64,000 nucleotides of DNA from Mycobacterium sp. WUMAC-067. Its GTDB lineage: Bacteria; Actinomycetota; Actinomycetes; Mycobacteriales; Mycobacteriaceae. The DNA is taken from contig NZ_JAEKMI010000010.1 of assembly GCF_020217485.1 (NCBI RefSeq), positions 1-64,000 on the forward strand. Direction: 5' to 3'. The translations under genes were made by a program, and so were the position numbers. This document shows, piece by piece, positions 57,057-64,000 of the stretch; position 1 is the stretch's first letter; every line of letters begins with the position of its first letter. Under the pieces are notes generated by a model. The model made no database searches and was not told the DNA's origin. It was given only the letters and a program-made list of their open reading frames with translations.

Positions 57057-58553
57057 TCAGTCCGGTTCGCCGTACTCGTCGAACCAGTGCGCCAGCTTGC
57101 CGCGGCGACTCACCGCGCGGAGCCTGCGTTCGGCGGGCGCCCGCGTCTTGGGTGTGGTGACGATGAGCAGTTCGTCGCCGGCCTGGATGCGGGTGTGGGG
57201 CTGGGGGACGAACGTGCGGCCCTTGCGGATGATCAGGGTGATGACGGCGGGGTCCGGTAGCCGCAACTCGAGCACCGAGACGTTGTGCAGCCGCGACGGC
57301 GGCGACACGGTCATCGTCAACAGTTCGGCCTCCAACACGTCCAGCGGCGCCGCCTCCACCTGGATCTCGCGAGTGGCTTCACCGGAGATCAGCCCGATCT
57401 TGTGGGCCAGCAGGCTCAACCCGGGGCCCTGGATCAGGGTGAAGACCACGACCAAGATGAACACGATGTTGAGCAGCCGGTAGCTGTCCGCGACGCCTTC
57501 GACGATGGGGAATGTTGCCAGCACGATGGGGACCGCGCCGCGCAGGCCGGCCCAGGAGAGGAACACCTGCTCGCGCAACGGCACCCGAAACGGGGCCAGC
57601 GAGATCAAGACCGAGAGCGGCCGGCCGAGCAACAGCAACACCGCGCCGATGACGATCGCCGGTATCAGTTCGGGGCCCAATTGGCTCGGGCTCACCAACA
57701 GCCCGAGTAGGACGAACAGGCCGATCTGGGCGAGCCAGCCGAGCCCTTCGGCGAAAGACCGGGTGGCCGAGCGATGGGGCAGCCCGGAGTTCGCCAGTAT
57801 CACCGCGGACAGATACGCGGCGATGAAGCCGCTGGCGTGAGCGCTGGCGGCCGCGGCGAACGCCACCATGCCCAGCGCAAAGGTCGCCAGCGGATAGAGC
57901 CCGGAGGCCGGTAGCGCCGCGCGGCGCATCGCGAACGCGCCGAGCACCCCGCTGAACAAGCCGACCGCGACGCCGACGACCAGCTCGTACACCACGCCGG
58001 TGGCGGCGGTTCCCGGGGCGAGTGTCAGCGGTGTCGTGCTGAACATGAGCACGAGAATGGCGGCGGGCGCGTCGTTGAATCCGGACTCGGCCTCGAGGAG
58101 GCCGGCGACGCGCCTGGGCAACGGCAGGACGCGCAGGACGGAGAACACCGCGGCGGCATCGGTCGGCGACACGATGGCCCCGAGCAACAGGGAGAGCTGC
58201 CAGTTGATGCCGAGCAGCAGGTGTGCGCCCGCGGCCGTGACCACCATGCTGATGCCCACTCCGACGGTCGCCAGCACACCCGCGGGCGCCAGCAGTTTGC
58301 GGATGTCGGCGAACCGCGTCGTCAGCCCGCCCTCGACCAGGATCACTGCCAGTGCCGTCGTGCCGAGATCGCTGGCGAGTTGGACGTCGTTGAATTCCAG
58401 CCCGAGCCCGTCGTCGCCGAGCGCGACGCCGACCGCGAGGAACAGCAGCAGGCTGGGCAGCCCCACTTTGGCGGCCGCCCGGGTGGCGACGATGCTGGCC
58501 AGCAGCACGAGGCCCCCGACCAGCAGCGTCACGTACAGCTGCTGCAAGGTCAT
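57057..58553 (-). CDS. CPA1-type cation/proton antiporter with C-terminal RCK domain
   Basis: The 498-residue protein has about 12 transmembrane helices in the first 390 residues and the antiporter core motif SPTDAAAVFSVLR plus ESGFNDAPAAILV. A C-terminal TrkA-C-like domain follows (about 395-480, LHNVSVLELRLPDPAVITLIIRKG). It probably exchanges K+ or Na+ for H+, with regulation through the cytosolic domain. ATG 58553 is favoured over an earlier ATG giving MCRDRTAINN. It is divergent from the TrkA-type gene across 121 bases. Confidence 0.88.
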   Translation of the reverse strand: MTLQQLYVTLLVGGLVLLASIVATRAAAKVGLPSLLLFLAVGVALGDDGLGLEFNDVQLASDLGTTALAVILVEGGLTTRFADIRKLLAPAGVLATVGVGISMVVTAAGAHLLLGINWQLSLLLGAIVSPTDAAAVFSVLRVLPLPRRVAGLLEAESGFNDAPAAILVLMFSTTPLTLAPGTAATGVVYELVVGVAVGLFSGVLGAFAMRRAALPASGLYPLATFALGMVAFAAAASAHASGFIAAYLSAVILANSGLPHRSATRSFAEGLGWLAQIGLFVLLGLLVSPSQLGPELIPAIVIGAVLLLLGRPLSVLISLAPFRVPLREQVFLSWAGLRGAVPIVLATFPIVEGVADSYRLLNIVFILVVVFTLIQGPGLSLLAHKIGLISGEATREIQVEAAPLDVLEAELLTMTVSPPSRLHNVSVLELRLPDPAVITLIIRKGRTFVPQPHTRIQAGDELLIVTTPKTRAPAERRLRAVSRRGKLAHWFDEYGEPD

Positions 58554-58674
58554 GTTGTTTATCGCCGTTCGGTCGCGGCACAAGCCAGCGAAGTCGGGTT
58601 GTGTGCAAGTGAATCACTAGTAACACTAATGACTAGCTGGGTTACACGCCGACCAGCCGTCAGGAGAGTGGATA

Positions 58675-59379
58675 GTGCGCATCGGGATCGCCGGCGCGGG
58701 CGCGGTCGGTCGCTCGGTCGCACGTGAGCTACTCGAGGCCGGACACCGGGTGTTGCTGATCGAGCGCAACGTCGACCATTACGCGCCGCACACGGTGCCC
58801 GAGGCGGAGTGGTTACTTGCCGACGCGTGTGAGCTGGCGTCGCTGCAAGAGTCCGGGTTGCAGCTGTGTGATGTGGTCATCGCGGCCACCGGCGACGACA
58901 AGGTGAACCTCGCGGCGGCGCTGCTGGCCAAGGCCGAGTTCGGGGTTGCCAGAGTGGTGGCCCGCGTCAACGACTTGAGAAACGAGTGGCTGTTCACCGA
59001 GGCCTGGGGCGTCGACGTGGCGGTCTCCACACCCCGCGCCATGGTCGCCGGGGTCGAGGGGGCCATCGACGTCGGCCACCTCGTGCAGCTGATGGGCCTC
59101 GCGCATGGTCAGGTCAACCTGTCGAAACTGACACTGCCGGTGGACAACCCGCTCGTCGGCCAGCGGATTTGTGACCTGCCGCTGCCGGAAAACGCCGCAT
59201 TGATCACCGTGCTGCGCGGCGGCAGCGTCATCCTGCCGCAGCCCGACGACGTGCTCGAGGCCGGCGACGAAATGTTGTTCGTCGCAGGCAGTACCGCCGA
59301 GAATCAGGTCCGCGCCCTCATCGTCCACGGCGGCCCAAGCCGGACAGCGCACGCGGTGAAATACCGGCTGGCCCAGTGA
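58675..59379 (+). CDS. TrkA-type RCK potassium-transport regulator
   Basis: The 234-residue protein has an RCK-N Rossmann domain (GIAGAGAVGRSVA at 4-16, VLLIERN acidic strand) and an RCK-C domain (about 145-225, VGQRICDLPLPENAALITVLRGGSVILPQP). Such proteins bind NAD(H) or nucleotides and gate K+ channels or transporters. No channel gene adjoins it; the divergent antiporter is the nearest candidate partner. GTG 58675 follows AGGAGAG. It resembles the mycobacterial CeoB/TrkA proteins. Confidence 0.87.
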   Translation: MRIGIAGAGAVGRSVARELLEAGHRVLLIERNVDHYAPHTVPEAEWLLADACELASLQESGLQLCDVVIAATGDDKVNLAAALLAKAEFGVARVVARVNDLRNEWLFTEAWGVDVAVSTPRAMVAGVEGAIDVGHLVQLMGLAHGQVNLSKLTLPVDNPLVGQRICDLPLPENAALITVLRGGSVILPQPDDVLEAGDEMLFVAGSTAENQVRALIVHGGPSRTAHAVKYRLAQ

Positions 59380-59449
59380 GAAACTTGCCGGCCCAGTTTC
59401 CTGCCCAACGCGTGCCACCCACCTAGAACACGTTCTAGTCTGTGGAACC

Positions 59450-61180
59450 ATGGGATTTCTGAAGCCCGAGCTACCGCAGCTCGACATGGCCGAATGGAAC
59501 AAGGGCAGCCGCAGCGACAAGATCCGCCCGATGGCCAAGCACTGGGCCGAGGTCGGCTTCGGCACGCCGGTCGCACTGCACCTGTTCTACGTCGTCAAAA
59601 TCCTGCTCTACATCCTGGGCGCGTGGCTGTTCGCCTCGGCCACCCGAGGTCTCGGCGGGTTCACGCAGGTCGCGTCGTGGTGGTCGGAGCCGATCGTGTT
59701 CGAGAAGGTCGTGCTCTACACGATGCTGTTCGAGGTGATCGGTTTGGGCTGTGGCTTCGGGCCGCTGAACAACCGGTTCTTCCCGCCGATGGGCTCGGTC
59801 CTGTACTGGATGCGCTTCGGCACCATCCGGCTGCCACCCTGGCCGGACCGCGTGCCACTGACCAAGGGCACCAAGCGCAAACCGATCGACGTCGCCCTGT
59901 ATGCGCTGTTCCTACTGGTGACCCTCGCGGCGCTGTTCGCCGACGGCACCGGGCCCATCCCCGAACTGGGCACGACCATCGGGCTGCTGCCCACATGGAA
60001 GATCGTGCTGATCCTGCTGCTGCTCGCGGTGCTCGGTCTGCGCGACAAGGTGATCTTCCTGGCCGCGCGTGGTGAGGTGTACGCGACCATGGCGGTGACG
60101 TTCCTGTTCGCCGCCCCCGACATGATCGTCGGGTCCAAAGTGGTGTTCCTGGTGATCTGGATGGGCGCGGCGACATCCAAACTCAACAAACACTTTCCGT
60201 TCGTCATCTCCACGATGATGTCCAACAACCCGCTGGTGCGGCCCCGCTGGCTGAAACGGCGCTTCTTCGAGAAGTTTCCGGATGACCTGCGGCCGGGGCG
60301 GCTGTCGCGGTGGCTGGCGCACCTGAGCACCGCCATCGAGATGCTGGTGCCGCTACCGCTGTTTTTTTGTCACGGCGGGTGGCCCGTCACGGTCGCCGCC
60401 GTCGTCATGGTGTGCTTCCACCTCGGCATCCTCGTCTCGATCCCCATGGGCGTGCCGCTGGAGTGGAACGTCTTCATGATCTTCGGGGTGCTGTCGTTGT
60501 TCGTCGCGCACACCCACATCGGGCTCGCCGACCTGAGGCACCCGGTGGTGGTCGCGATCCTGTTTGTCGTGATCGCGGGAATCGTATTGCTGGGCAACAT
60601 GTTTCCGCGCAAGATCTCGTTTCTGCCCGGGATGCGTTACTACGCCGGCAATTGGGACACCACCCTGTGGTGCATCAAGCCGTCCGCCAACGAGAAGATC
60701 GGCAGGGGCATCGTGGCGATCGCCAGCATGCCGCAGGCCCAGCTGGAGCGGTTCTACGGCAGCCCGGAGGCCGCGCAGATCCCGCTGTACATGGGATATG
60801 CGTTCCGCGGGTTCAACACTCACGGCCGGGCGTTGTTCACGCTGGCGCACCGCGCCATGGCGGGCCAGAACGAGGACGACTACGTCCTCACCGACGGCGA
60901 GCGGATCTGCAGCACCGCGATCGGCTGGAACTTCGGCGACGGCCACATGCACAACGAGCAACTGATCACCGCGCTGCAGGAGCGCTGTCACTTCGAGCCG
61001 GGCGAGGTCCGCGTCGTTCTGCTTGACGCGCAGCCGATTCACAAGCAGACGCAGACGTATCGGTTGGTCGACGCGGCGACCGGTGAGTTCGAGCGCGGCA
61101 TCGTCCGGGTCGCCGACATGGTCACGCGGCAGCCCTGGGCCGACGACGTTCCGGTCGAGGTGGTGTCGAAGCCGGCGTAG
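59450..61180 (+). CDS. DUF3556 polytopic membrane protein (Rv1132-like)
   Basis: At 576 residues it has the same length as Rv1132. About eight hydrophobic helices are spread over residues 40-390 (FYVVKILLYILGAWLF, VALYALFLLVTLAALF, WKIVLILLLLAVLGL, VFMIFGVLSLFVAH, VAILFVVIAGIVLLGNMF). A soluble C-terminal region of about 180 residues follows, with EDDYVLTDGERICSTAIGWNFGDGHMHNE. The function of DUF3556 is unknown. It converges on metE across a long hairpin. Confidence 0.85.
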   Translation: MGFLKPELPQLDMAEWNKGSRSDKIRPMAKHWAEVGFGTPVALHLFYVVKILLYILGAWLFASATRGLGGFTQVASWWSEPIVFEKVVLYTMLFEVIGLGCGFGPLNNRFFPPMGSVLYWMRFGTIRLPPWPDRVPLTKGTKRKPIDVALYALFLLVTLAALFADGTGPIPELGTTIGLLPTWKIVLILLLLAVLGLRDKVIFLAARGEVYATMAVTFLFAAPDMIVGSKVVFLVIWMGAATSKLNKHFPFVISTMMSNNPLVRPRWLKRRFFEKFPDDLRPGRLSRWLAHLSTAIEMLVPLPLFFCHGGWPVTVAAVVMVCFHLGILVSIPMGVPLEWNVFMIFGVLSLFVAHTHIGLADLRHPVVVAILFVVIAGIVLLGNMFPRKISFLPGMRYYAGNWDTTLWCIKPSANEKIGRGIVAIASMPQAQLERFYGSPEAAQIPLYMGYAFRGFNTHGRALFTLAHRAMAGQNEDDYVLTDGERICSTAIGWNFGDGHMHNEQLITALQERCHFEPGEVRVVLLDAQPIHKQTQTYRLVDAATGEFERGIVRVADMVTRQPWADDVPVEVVSKPA

Positions 61181-61183
61181 GTC

Positions 61184-61243
61184 CGCGAGCGTAACCTCAC
61201 TGCGAAATAATCGCTCGAAAATCGCAGTGGGGTTACGCTCGCG
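61184..61243. terminator. long inverted repeat between DUF3556 gene and metE
   Basis: Two 22-base arms at 61184-61205 and 61222-61243 are complementary at 21 positions, with a 16-base A-rich loop. This is the same architecture as the metB/greA hairpin but with a different sequence. It is likely a bidirectional terminator or mRNA end. Confidence 0.65.
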
Positions 61244-61248
61244 AAAAC

Positions 61249-63519
61249 CTAAGCCCCCGCGCGGACTTCGTGCGCGGCGGCGACCATGTTCTTCAGCGAC
61301 GCGCTCACCTCGTCGGAGTTGCGGGTCTTCAATCCACAGTCCGGGTTGACCCAGAGCCGTTCGGCCGGAACGGCCCGCAGCGCCGCGCGCAGCGACTCGG
61401 CCATCTCCTCGGTGCTCGGCACCCGAGGCGAGTGGATGTCGTAGACGCCCGGTCCCACACTGTTGGAGAAGCCGATCGCGTTCAGGTCGTCGAGCACCTC
61501 CATGTGTGAGCGTGCCGCCTCGATCGACGTCACGTCGGCATCCAGATCGGCGATCGCACCGATCACATCGCCGAATTCCGAGTAGCACAGGTGGGTGTGG
61601 ATCTGCGTGGAGTCCGCGACGCCGGACGTGGCCAGCCGGAAAGCCCCTACGGCCCAACGCAAGTAGTCGTCCTGGTCCGCGCGCCGCAGCGGCAGCAGCT
61701 CACGCAGCGCGGGCTCGTCGACCTGGATGACCGCGATACCGGCGGCCTGCAGGTCCACGGTCTCGTCGCGAATGGCGAGCGCCACCTGGTTGGCGGTGTC
61801 GGCCAGCGGCTGGTCGTCGCGCACGAACGACCACGCCAGGATCGTGACCGGGCCGGTCAGCATGCCTTTGACCGGCTTGTCGGTCAGCGACTGCGCGTAC
61901 TTGGCCCACTCCACCGTCATCGGGTGCTGGCGGATCACGTCGCCATAGAGGATCGGAGGGCGCACGCAGCGGCTGCCGTAGGACTGCACCCAGCCGTTCT
62001 TGGTGGCGAAGAAGCCCTCCAGTTGCTCGGCGAAGTACTGCACCATGTCGTTGCGCTCCGGCTCGCCGTGCACCAGCACGTCGAGCCCGAGGCTCTCCTG
62101 CAGCTTGATGACGTCGGCGATCTCGCGCTTCATCCGTTTTTCGTACTCGGCCGCATCGATCTCACCGGCGACCAGCGCGGCGCGGGCCTTGCGGATCTGA
62201 ACGGTCTGCGGAAACGACCCGATCGTCGTCGTCGGTAGCGGCGGCAGCTGCAGCCGCTCGTCCTGGCTGGCCCGGCGCCCGGCCGCGTCACCCCGGTGTG
62301 CACCGGAGGCCACGATCGAGTCGATGCGGGCACGGATGCGGTCGTTGTGCAGGCGCGGGTCGCTCGCGCGGGAGGCCACCGCGGCGTTGGACGCCGCGAC
62401 CTCGTCGGCGACGGCCTCACGCCCCTCGCGCAGCGCGCGGGCGAGCGCCACCACCTCGGCGACCTTCTCTTGGCCGAAGGCCAGCCAGCTGCGCAGCGCC
62501 TCGTCCAGCCCGGTCTCCGGCTCCAGCGAATACGGCACGTGCAGCGTCGAGCAGGACGTCGAAACGGCAACTGCGGCAGCCGAACCCAGCAGGCTCGCCA
62601 GCTTGCCCAGCGCGGCCTGCAGGTCGGTGCGCCAGATGTTGCGTCCGTCGACGACGCCGGCCACCAGAATTTTGTCCGCCAGTTCGGGGACGGCGGCGAT
62701 CGCCGTGTCGGGACCGTAGACCAGGTCGACGCCGATCGCCTCGACGGGCGTGCGTGCCAGACCTGCCAACGCCGCGCCGGGGTCGCCGAAATAGGTGGCC
62801 ACGTAGATCGACGGCCGGTTGCTCACCGCGCCCAGCTTGTTGTAGACGGCCTCGGCCAACGCGGGCGCGTCGGGGGAGGCGTCGGTCACCAGCGCCGGCT
62901 CGTCGAGCTGCACCCACTGCGCACCGTTGTCGGCGAGCAGCGACAACAGCTCGGAATAGATGGGCACCAGTTCCTCGAGTCGTTCGATGGGTGCGCCGGC
63001 GCCGTCGACCCCCTTGCTGAGCAGCAGGAAGGTTACCGGTCCGATGACGACGGGCCGTGCGGGAATGCCCTGTGCCAGCGCCTCTTTCAGCTCCGAGAGC
63101 ACCTTGTCCGGATTCAGCGCGAACTTCGTGGTGGGTGCGATCTCGGGGACGATGTAGTGGTAATTGGTGTCGAACCACTTGGTCATTTCCAGCGGCGCGA
63201 CGTCGGAGTTGCCGCGCGCGGCGGCGAAGTAGCGGTCGAGGTCGTCGGAGACCTGCGTGGCGCGGGCCGGCAGCGCGTCGAGCATCACCGCGGTGTCCAG
63301 CATCTGGTCGTAGTAGGAGAAGGTGTTCACCGGCACCGAGTCCAGGCCGGCCGCCGCGAGGCCCGCCCAGGTGTCGCGGCGCAGTGTCGCGGCGACGGAT
63401 TCCAGTTCCGATCTGCTGGTGCGGCCGGCCCAGTAGCCCTCGGTGGCGCGCTTGAGTTCGCGTTTCGGGCCGATGCGCGGCGAGCCGGTAACCGTGGCGG
63501 TGAATGGTTGAGTGGTCAC
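61249..63519 (-). CDS. metE: cobalamin-independent methionine synthase MetE
   Basis: The 756-residue enzyme transfers methyl from 5-methyltetrahydropteroyltri-glutamate to homocysteine. The C-terminal zinc site is visible in [24 protein letters not shown] and NPDCGLKTR, and the N-terminal [14 protein letters not shown] block starts the duplicated barrel. GTG 63519 ([10 protein letters not shown]) gives the expected N terminus and has AAAGGA upstream. It is preceded by a cobalamin riboswitch, so expression should fall when B12 is available and MetH can work. It matches Rv1133c. Confidence 0.96.
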   Translation of the reverse strand: MTTQPFTATVTGSPRIGPKRELKRATEGYWAGRTSRSELESVAATLRRDTWAGLAAAGLDSVPVNTFSYYDQMLDTAVMLDALPARATQVSDDLDRYFAAARGNSDVAPLEMTKWFDTNYHYIVPEIAPTTKFALNPDKVLSELKEALAQGIPARPVVIGPVTFLLLSKGVDGAGAPIERLEELVPIYSELLSLLADNGAQWVQLDEPALVTDASPDAPALAEAVYNKLGAVSNRPSIYVATYFGDPGAALAGLARTPVEAIGVDLVYGPDTAIAAVPELADKILVAGVVDGRNIWRTDLQAALGKLASLLGSAAAVAVSTSCSTLHVPYSLEPETGLDEALRSWLAFGQEKVAEVVALARALREGREAVADEVAASNAAVASRASDPRLHNDRIRARIDSIVASGAHRGDAAGRRASQDERLQLPPLPTTTIGSFPQTVQIRKARAALVAGEIDAAEYEKRMKREIADVIKLQESLGLDVLVHGEPERNDMVQYFAEQLEGFFATKNGWVQSYGSRCVRPPILYGDVIRQHPMTVEWAKYAQSLTDKPVKGMLTGPVTILAWSFVRDDQPLADTANQVALAIRDETVDLQAAGIAVIQVDEPALRELLPLRRADQDDYLRWAVGAFRLATSGVADSTQIHTHLCYSEFGDVIGAIADLDADVTSIEAARSHMEVLDDLNAIGFSNSVGPGVYDIHSPRVPSTEEMAESLRAALRAVPAERLWVNPDCGLKTRNSDEVSASLKNMVAAAHEVRAGA

Positions 63520-63650
63520 GTTTTTCGTCCTTTTATCAACGGTCTGGTCACCGCCGGCGGACGCGAGGCCGAACCATCTCGGGTGTGCACCAGCGGCACA
63601 CAATCCTCAACGGTTGCGGTCAAACGCCCATTCCACGAGGCGATGAGCCC

Positions 63651-63671
63651 GCCGGACGCGGCGCGTCCGGC
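63651..63671 (-). promoter_or_regulatory. 9-bp hairpin in metE riboswitch expression platform
   Basis: GCCGGACGC at 63651-63659 pairs perfectly with GCGTCCGGC at 63663-63671 around a three-base loop. It directly follows the 3' end of the cobalamin aptamer in the direction of metE. It may act as the terminator or anti-structure of the switch; no T run follows it. Confidence 0.6.
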
Positions 63672-63675
63672 ACAG

Positions 63676-63838
63676 CTGGCAGGTCTTCGGACTCGCAGGC
63701 GCGCACCGGGGTGGTGCTCCTAATGGCCGTCGCTTCCCAGTCTTTTCAAGACCAGTGCTCGTGACGGCGGTCGTTCCTGCATACCGCTGCGGGACAGTCC
63801 CGGACTCTCACCGGGTTCCCTCTTGCGAAGCATGTCTA
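63676..63838 (-). ncRNA. cobalamin riboswitch upstream of metE
   Basis: On the minus strand the conserved aptamer elements occur in order: GGGAACCCGGTGAGAGTCCG with CTGTCCCGCAGCGGT (about 63785-63832), a GGGAAGCGACGGCCAT element (about 63723-63738) and the B12-box-like GAGTCCGAAGACCTGCC (about 63679-63695). This layout is that of AdoCbl/cobalamin riboswitches and sits 156 bases before the metE start, where B12 repression of metE is known in mycobacteria. Confidence 0.92.
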
Positions 63839-63882
63839 ACATGTCTCGCTCGATGCCGACGCCGCGTTGTGCGGCGACGACA

Positions 63883-63916
63883 GACCAGCTGCGTAGCGCA
63901 GCCTACTCCGCTGGTC
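63883..63916 (-). terminator. hairpin after the partial SDR gene
   Basis: GACCAGC at 63883-63889 pairs with GCTGGTC at 63910-63916; an inner GCTGCG/CGCAGC element offers an alternative pairing. It begins about seven bases after the stop codon of the gene at the window edge. No T tract is present. Confidence 0.4.
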
Positions 63917-63922
63917 GAGGGG

Positions 63923-64000
63923 TCAGCGAGCCAGTGCCTGGGCGATCGGGACGTCACCGTTGTTGAACTCGATGGTGCGGCCGATCGTGGAGTCATCCGC
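63923..64000 (-). CDS. C-terminal fragment of a probable SDR oxidoreductase (runs off the window)
   Basis: The last 25 codons of a minus-strand gene are present, ending STIGRTIEFNNGDVPIAQAL-AR before the stop at 63923-63925. This terminus is common in mycobacterial NAD(P)-binding/short-chain dehydrogenase-reductase proteins. The rest lies beyond position 64000, so the assignment is tentative. Confidence 0.6.
   Translation of the reverse strand, partial: ADDSTIGRTIEFNNGDVPIAQALAR

Larger units (their letters stand above)
63520..63922 (-). promoter_or_regulatory. metE leader and intergenic region
   Basis: The 403 bases between metE and the next gene hold, in the direction of metE, a terminator-like hairpin for the upstream gene (63883-63916), room for the metE promoter, the cobalamin riboswitch (63676-63838), a 9-bp hairpin (63651-63671) and about 130 bases of leader ending in AAAAGGACGAAAAAC before the GTG. 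Confidence 0.8.

Overview
The window is chromosomal DNA of a slow-growing nontuberculous Mycobacterium, probably the M. avium complex or a close relative. The G+C is high, with strong GC3 bias and many GTG starts. Gene order follows the M. tuberculosis block Rv1074c (fadA3) to Rv1133c (metE) almost gene by gene. It lacks the PE/PE_PGRS/celA2 genes between the Rv1086 and coaA orthologues, and I see no mazEF3 or vapBC32. Species assignment is inference from synteny and remembered protein similarity.

Layout. 1-8.4 kb: fadA3, an exported SGNH hydrolase, lipU, then cbs-pra-metB (transsulfuration around a Pro-rich RDD membrane protein), greA and a DUF4307 protein. 8.4-14.4 kb: mca coupled to a small membrane protein and a large thioredoxin-fold protein, an NTF2-like protein, a hemolysin III-type membrane protein and the short-chain Z-prenyl diphosphate synthase. 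14.4-22.7 kb: coaA, glyA, desA2, phoH2 with a likely phoAT-type upstream ORF, a polysaccharide deacetylase coupled to a HAMP adenylate cyclase, and a Pro-rich membrane protein. 22.8-35.2 kb: fum, glpX, a DUF4245 protein, dienelactone hydrolase, an intact carboxylesterase, 3-beta-HSD-type dehydrogenase, the xseB-xseA-Rv1109c operon, ispH, a DUF6542 protein and ychF.

35.15-40.19 kb is accessory and is the most interesting part. The last 29 bp of ychF recur exactly at 39191-39219, an imperfect copy lies at 36718-36738, and a degenerate copy lies near 40170. These split the region into three small modules: a PIN-like protein, a HEPN-like protein on the opposite strand, and an aminoglycoside-phosphotransferase-like gene with an apparent internal deletion. 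The last two modules end in the same 14-bp motif at the same distance from the repeat. This looks like serial site-specific insertion of very small integrase-less cargo elements into the 3' end of ychF, and two of the cargo proteins may be ribonucleases of defence or toxin type.

40.2-52.6 kb returns to core-like genes: two VOC proteins, a secreted protein, an NlpC/P60-like protein with a Pro-Asp repeat tail, a monooxygenase, a methyltransferase, a permuted papain-fold protein and a class III cyclase with a substituted catalytic Asn. These are followed by zwf-gnd (oxidative pentose phosphate pathway), bpoB, another VOC protein, ephC and a WS/DGAT-like protein. 52.6-64 kb: a winged-helix protein coupled to a barrel-less ppdK, DoxX, an amine oxidase, a CPA1 antiporter divergent from a TrkA-type RCK protein, a DUF3556 membrane protein, and metE behind a cobalamin riboswitch. 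The last 78 bases hold the C terminus of a probable SDR oxidoreductase. I found no rRNA, tRNA, CRISPR array or insertion sequence.
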